This document shows, one piece after another, positions 6,423-10,058 of a stretch of DNA of 10,058 bases. Origin of the DNA: Euperipatoides rowelli (Eukaryota > Onychophora > Udeonychophora > Euonychophora > Peripatopsidae); NCBI GenBank assembly GCA_003024985.2, contig PXIH01S0000095.1, one strand, 5' to 3'. Made by a program: the position numbers and the translations under genes. Below the pieces are notes generated by a model, which worked only from the letters and a program-made list of their open reading frames with translations, made no database searches and was not told the origin of the DNA. Numbering within the stretch: position 1 is the first letter of the stretch; each line of letters begins with the position of its first letter.

Positions 6423-6714
6423 GATGACAGGGGATGGCAACCTATCAGAGGAAATTAAACAGAAGTTTAAACGCTCCTGACAACCTCCTAATATAATTGG
6501 TTTGCAGAGCAAAAATACGAGAGATGGGCCAGAAATTTGATGTCTAACTGAAGCTAAGCTCTGTAACCAAGGAGTTTGAACTGTTCGATAGCTAAGTGGC
6601 ATTCTTTGGACTACCTCCGAAGGTGTCCACTAAAGTCCAGCTAGAAGGCAGTCCACCTTACCGTCTAAATCAACTATAAAATTAATCACTCAACCAGGTC
6701 AGCCATCCCCTCAT
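6423..6714. repeat. Long-range inverted repeat arms of about 20 bp
   Basis: The arm at 6423-6443 contains GACAGGGGATGGCAACCT; the arm at 6696-6714 contains AGGTCAGCCATCCCCTCAT. AGGGGATGGC and GCCATCCCCT are exact inverses, and AGGT and CAT also match with small slips. The 252-bp interior shows no further pairing with itself that I could follow, apart from the hairpin at 6608-6628. Confidence 0.55.
6608..6628. repeat. Hairpin GGAC-T-ACCT / AGGTGTCC
   Basis: GGACTACCT pairs with AGGTGTCC around CCGA with one bulged T. Outside it CTTT and AAAG can continue after a small bulge, and TGGACT (6607-6612) alternatively pairs with AGTCCA further right. The upstream TAGCTAAGTGG looks like a polymerase III A box, but no B box follows. 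Confidence 0.6.
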
Positions 6715-7541
6715 TTCTCTTCGTAATTTCCTAGCAACCAGATTTATTTTCAAACCTACAGTATTTGTTATAGACTGTTTCCAATTTACAGACTTTACAC
6801 ACTTTGCTTCTCAGAAATATAGACAGTCCGATTTTATAAACTCTCATCATTAAATTCTATTTACCTAATCCCAGTTGGCTATATTCTAAACTCCCGTCCC
6901 TTCTCCCCCCTTTCTAAAATTTACTTTTCAGCCTATTTTCCTATGAGTCAATATATGTAAGGGGTTATCATAATTGTATATATTTCAAAGCGGGAAAGGA
7001 TGTTTTATGTTAATTTTATTGGGCAAATAAATATGTGTATTTGCTAAGAATCCGTTGTTTGTGTATGTGTACTAAGGATTGAAATGACATATTTAACTAA
7101 ACTTTCCTTTACTGATGCCTTTCCAAGCGAGCGCGAGTCAGGTTCGTACATGTGTCTTTCTACAGGCCAGGGATAATAAAGGGTTAGTCCCCCTTTCTAC
7201 TCTTAGTCCCTAGTCGTCCGGTTCGGGCTGGAATTTCAGTAGGGTTTAATTAGGGTACCTTTATCTTGTCTAGTTGTGCTGATTATTTAGCCCCCGTAAG
7301 AGAATTAACCATCAATTGGCACAACTGACCTTCCAGTAAATATGTCTTTGGGGTAGCTAATATCTGATAAAAGCCTACATGTAGATATGATATATTAGTA
7401 CTTTCTAATATGGGAATTTACATGTACAGTAAGTGTGGATATAAGCTAGTGAAGGAGCCCTGATATTTACTCGGTGATTTCTCCCTGGAATATATCTCTC
7501 CAATCTATACCAACCAGGATGTATTGGGATCTTATGTGCGT

Positions 7542-7553
7542 TTTTGCGCGAAA
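7542..7553. promoter_or_regulatory. E2F-like palindromic site
   Basis: TTTTGCGCGAAA contains, on the minus strand, TTTCGCGC, an exact E2F consensus (TTTSSCGC). It lies in the CpG-richer part of intron 6, without a visible promoter. Confidence 0.2.
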
Positions 7554-8000
7554 GTCAACCCAAGCCGAGTTTATGGGGATAATAAACAGTTAGGGCATTA
7601 TAGTCTAGTACTACAAGCCCATGCTACGGCACGAGTGTTCTTACTAGCTATAATAGAGGCCTAGTTTCTATAATACATATACACATAGTAAAAATACCTA
7701 CATCAGAGATGATGAAAGGTTATTATATTATGAATTATGTCGCTTAGAGACAGGGCCCCAATTTTAGTAGATATCCTCAGTAATTGTTATGTTTGCTTAG
7801 TCTTCCATGCCAGTGCTAAATCGCGCCAGCCTGAGACGGTAATAATAGAAATAACTGAACTTATCATGCTAGAATGCAACTTTAGTTTACCTAACTAGTC
7901 TTTCTCGGGATAGGATAGAGCTAACAGGGGGGAGGGAAGCTCTAGAAGATAGGCTACAACCAGCCCGGCGAAGCCTTACTACCTTGTAATATCTGATAAA

Positions 8001-8388
8001 TATATTAGTGAAAGAAAATAATTCCACTTAGCATTCAGTCATTGCTCGATGCACAGATTATAATGAATTCAAACTAATGGATTAACTAAATCATCAGTTA
8101 AACTCATTACAGATGTTTTCACGTTATGGAAACTCATTAATTATAAGGAGATGAAAAAAAATATATATTTATTTTTAATTTATGAAAGTTTAACGTAACA
8201 TTTTTCACTTATTTTAAATAAACTTTTTGTAAAAAAAAATATGCTTCAAGTTCTTCTATTGGCCTACAATTTTTAAGTCTATACTTTGATAACGTTGGGG
8301 GCTCATTTGTTATAAAGCCCTTTTTTTTAACTGTCTCACAATGTGATATTATAGATAAATTCACAATATATGAAAGATCTCAACTTAC
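8001..8388 (-). other. PMM2: PMM2 intron 6, donor-proximal part
   Basis: AT-rich sequence with no coding frame; it ends, in minus-strand sense, at the donor gtaagt beside the exon at 8389-8464. Composition returns here to that of the rest of the gene's introns. Confidence 0.7.
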
Positions 8389-8464
8389 CAATAGCATATG
8401 TTAATCCAAGATCAGGAAATTCCTTTTCCAGAGATGAGACAAATTTTTCTCTAATTTTGTGTTT
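8389..8464 (-). CDS. PMM2: PMM2 internal exon (matches human exon 6)
   Basis: Phosphomannomutase 2 interconverts mannose-6-phosphate and mannose-1-phosphate in the cytosol, feeding GDP-mannose and N-glycan synthesis. Read on the minus strand, this 76-bp exon gives 25 codons plus one base, including KIREKFV, KEFPDLGLTY and AI, then the first G of a glycine codon. Human PMM2 has a closely similar stretch at about residues 150-174 (KIR-KFV, KEF, GLTF-IGGQ), in the cap domain of this HAD-superfamily enzyme. The acceptor is a T-rich tract ending in tatag just above 8464; the donor is gtaagt at 8388-8383. The phase-1 end joins exactly to the exon at 4568-4683, restoring A-I-G-G-Q-I-S-F. Length and phase equal human exon 6 as I recall it (c.448-523). 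Paralogue PMM1 has RGGMISF at the junction, so PMM2 fits better. Family identity is very secure; the species and the other exons are unseen. Confidence 0.95.
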
Positions 8465-9829
8465 CTATAAAAAAAAGTAAATTATTTAAAAAAAATTAAA
8501 ATGATTTATAGCTATTCAATTATTAAAAAAATTAAACAAGAGCTAGTTTATTAGTCTAATCATACCAAGAGAAATCTCCAGTACATTTATGAGCTGGTGT
8601 GTTTAAACCACAGTTGCGATTTTTGGGATTCAGCTTTAAATTTTTACTTTTTAAGAAATTTACAGTACAGTACTAGGTATTTATTTAGTTTTAAAATAAT
8701 GTGAAAATATTGAAAATTGGTTAAAAATTAGTAGCCTATTTTTTTTTTAAAAAAAAAAAAATTAAGCCATGGTACAGAGTTGAACCATGTTTTAAATTCT
8801 CTTTGAATTAGTTGAACTATTCAGGAAAAATTATATGATTGAATGTGAATGAACAAAAAAAAATTATTAGGAAAGGACAATCGAAGGTGTAATTAAGTTT
8901 AGGTGTGCACAAAAATGAACCCACAAAGAAAATATAATAGAAAAATACACACATATTGTGGAATCGATTGTTACTTCTTTTTTTTTTTGGTATGATTTAG
9001 GAGTCCTAAAAAAACTGGAATAACAGGGAAAAGTACTTTTTATGGGTAAACACTGGATTAATATCTAATGCAGCTAGGCTAGATTCCTCCTTTCAGATAC
9101 TATATTTCTCCACAACACACACAGACGTGTGCAATCTTAGCTATCTGTCCTTGATATCGCTAAGACATTTTTAATCAGAAAAAAATTAGACATCACAAGC
9201 TTTAAAAGCTACTGCATATCATAAGCAATCTTTGTGTATTCGGATGTTTAAGGGCACTTTGGAGAGCTAAAGGCTTACGCTAATTTTTTTAAAATTTATC
9301 TTAGACTATTCTAAATAGGAAAAATCATAAACAATAGCACAACTGACTTTTCAAGATTAGCACTGTGTTCGGGGCTTTATTTATTGAACAATATTAATAC
9401 TTCTAATGCCAGTTTGAATGAAGTTTCAAATGTGCTACAGAAAAAAATTAATAAGTCTTTACAATATTTAAAAGTAAAAAAAAAAATATTTTTTCATAAT
9501 TTTTCCTGAGCTTATAATTATATTTTAACAATTATGAAGCAATAAATTGATGGGTGACACAGGACAAGAATGCTATGTTTTTTTCTTTTCTAAAGCTGAT
9601 TAATAAGCTTGGTCTAGGAATATTTCCTTCTGACTTCATACTATTATTTAAAAATCAAATGTCACATCTTCAAAAAGACAACATATTTCTTCATGATAGA
9701 TTGCATTTTCTGCGTTTAGGAAAACTGATGAAATCAACATTCTAAGTAATTTAAAATTATTTCTACTATAGATGAATGTTTAAATTTCAACTTTTCATAC
9801 AGTAACTTTATCCATAGTCGTTTAAAATA
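8465..9829 (-). other. PMM2: PMM2 intron 5, partial
   Basis: Starts (plus sense) with the acceptor and T-rich tract of the exon at 8389-8464. The rest is AT-rich with homopolymers, such as ten T followed by thirteen A (8739-8761). I looked on the minus strand for the preceding PMM2 exon (the family's FIEFRNGML and NVSPIGR region) and did not find it, so intron 5 runs past the right edge. The 63-codon plus frame at 9554-9745 has no recognisable features. Confidence 0.7.
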
Positions 9830-9923
9830 TATTTTACCTTTTTTAACCCAATCTCGACATTACTACCCTTACACCATTTAATTAACATTGTGGAGATTGG
9901 AAAGGGTAAACTTGTTTAAAATA
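9820..9923. mobile_element. Tiny fold-back/MITE-like sequence with 10-bp direct repeats
   Basis: An inverted repeat TTTACC...CCAATCTC (9833-9855) and GAGATTGG-AAAGGGTAAA (9893-9910) pairs with 8 exact inner bases, then a 6-base insertion in the left arm, then a match of TTTACC with GGGTAAA. It is flanked by an exact direct repeat GTTTAAAATA at 9820-9829 and 9914-9923. Inverted repeats inside direct repeats suggest a miniature DNA transposon of about 84 bp with a target duplication, but the direct repeat is AT-rich and chance is possible. Confidence 0.4.
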
Positions 9924-10058
9924 ATTTTTAATTGGGTTTTAAAAATATAATAAGCAAAAAGCATTAAAAATAAATATTTAATCTTATAGAAAAATTTTTT
10001 TTCTAATTTTGAATATAAGGCCAAACAAAATAATATGTTTGTTTCCGGTAACCCGACC
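9924..10058. other. AT-rich right edge
   Basis: No gene or repeat recognised. The final bases gtttccggtaacccgacc are richer in G+C but too short to interpret. Confidence 0.5.

Larger units (their letters stand above)
6340..8000. other. GC- and CpG-richer segment inside intron 6, no gene recognised
   Basis: Hand counts of three 60-base lines give 48% (7201), 43% (7501) and 37% (7621) G+C, against 7% in line 4201. CpG is frequent, for example around 7127-7135, 7206-7227 and 7537-7566. No open frame on either strand shows a known domain; the 63-codon minus frame at 6411-6602 looks fortuitous. Local repeats are weak: TAATATCTGATAAA at 7358-7371 and 7987-8000, GGATAATAAA at 7171-7180 and 7577-7586. 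It may be an old insertion, a regulatory region or a nested non-coding gene; the sequence does not decide. Confidence 0.5.
4684..8388 (-). other. PMM2: PMM2 intron 6
   Basis: This 3705-bp intron is defined by the donor gtaagt (8388-8383, minus strand) and the acceptor ctttag ending at 4684, between two exons whose joined reading frame is continuous. It holds a minisatellite (5019-5417), several palindromes and a GC-richer segment (about 6340-8000), each listed separately. I found no protein-coding frame with recognisable homology on either strand inside it. Confidence 0.9.

Noticed and set aside
6411-6602. 63-codon minus-strand open frame
   Set aside because: No domain, no splice-consistent extension, and it overlaps the arm of an inverted repeat; likely chance in the GC-richer block.
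6589-6650. tRNA or tRNA-derived SINE suggested by TAGCTAAGTGG
   Set aside because: It resembles an A box, but no GGTTCGANTCC-like B box lies at the proper distance and no cloverleaf forms.
7171-8000. LTR retrotransposon or solo LTR pair
   Set aside because: The shared words (GGATAATAAA, TAATATCTGATAAA) are short and not collinear over a longer stretch; no TG...CA borders, primer-binding site or target duplication was found.
8739-8761. Functional terminator or poly(A) tail from T10-A13
   Set aside because: Adjacent homopolymers are frequent in this DNA and no transcript end or retroposed gene is attached.
9554-9745. 63-codon plus-strand open frame
   Set aside because: No recognisable motif and on the opposite strand to PMM2 within its intron; no supporting context.

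Overview
The window looks like intron-rich, very AT-rich animal (metazoan) nuclear DNA, most likely from an invertebrate; I cannot name the species. There is no bacterial gene organisation. The one host gene I recognise is PMM2, phosphomannomutase 2, an enzyme of GDP-mannose supply for glycosylation. It lies on the minus strand and only two internal exons fall in the window: 8389-8464 (76 bp) and 4568-4683 (116 bp). Their lengths and intron phases equal those I recall for human PMM2 exons 6 and 7, and both have clean GT/AG splice borders. Almost everything else is intron: the end of intron 5 (8465 to the right edge), all of intron 6 (4684-8388, 3705 bp) and the start of intron 7 (4567 down to the left edge). 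I found neither exon 5 nor exon 8.

Intron 7 side (1-4567): a short degenerate tandem repeat (588-695), then a candidate piggyBac-like element (1075-2466) bounded by TTAA, holding a 34-codon N-terminus-like ORF and an internal tandem repeat with four N bases. Next come about 700 bp of featureless AT-rich DNA, a compact GC-rich block of short inverted repeats (3224-3302), and a well-supported hAT element (3358-3929). The hAT element has matching terminal inverted repeats, an exact 8-bp target duplication (ACTATATA) and only the C-terminal dimerisation part of its transposase, now frameshifted.

Intron 6 (4684-8388): a minisatellite with units of about 103-117 bp (5019-5417), several clear palindromes (5634-5679, 5806-5834, 5984-6009, 6608-6628), and then a stretch from about 6340 to 8000 that is clearly richer in G+C and CpG than its surroundings. 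That stretch carries isolated matches to RFX and E2F consensus sites but no coding frame I can identify.

Intron 5 side (8465-10058): AT-rich DNA with homopolymer runs and a tiny fold-back sequence (about 9830-9913) flanked by exact 10-bp direct repeats, possibly a miniature transposable element.

The elements and the host gene do not appear to work together; the transposons are passengers in long introns. I see no convincing new biological system here. The best leads are the deleted hAT element, the piggyBac-like element, the fold-back with direct repeats, and the compositional island in intron 6.
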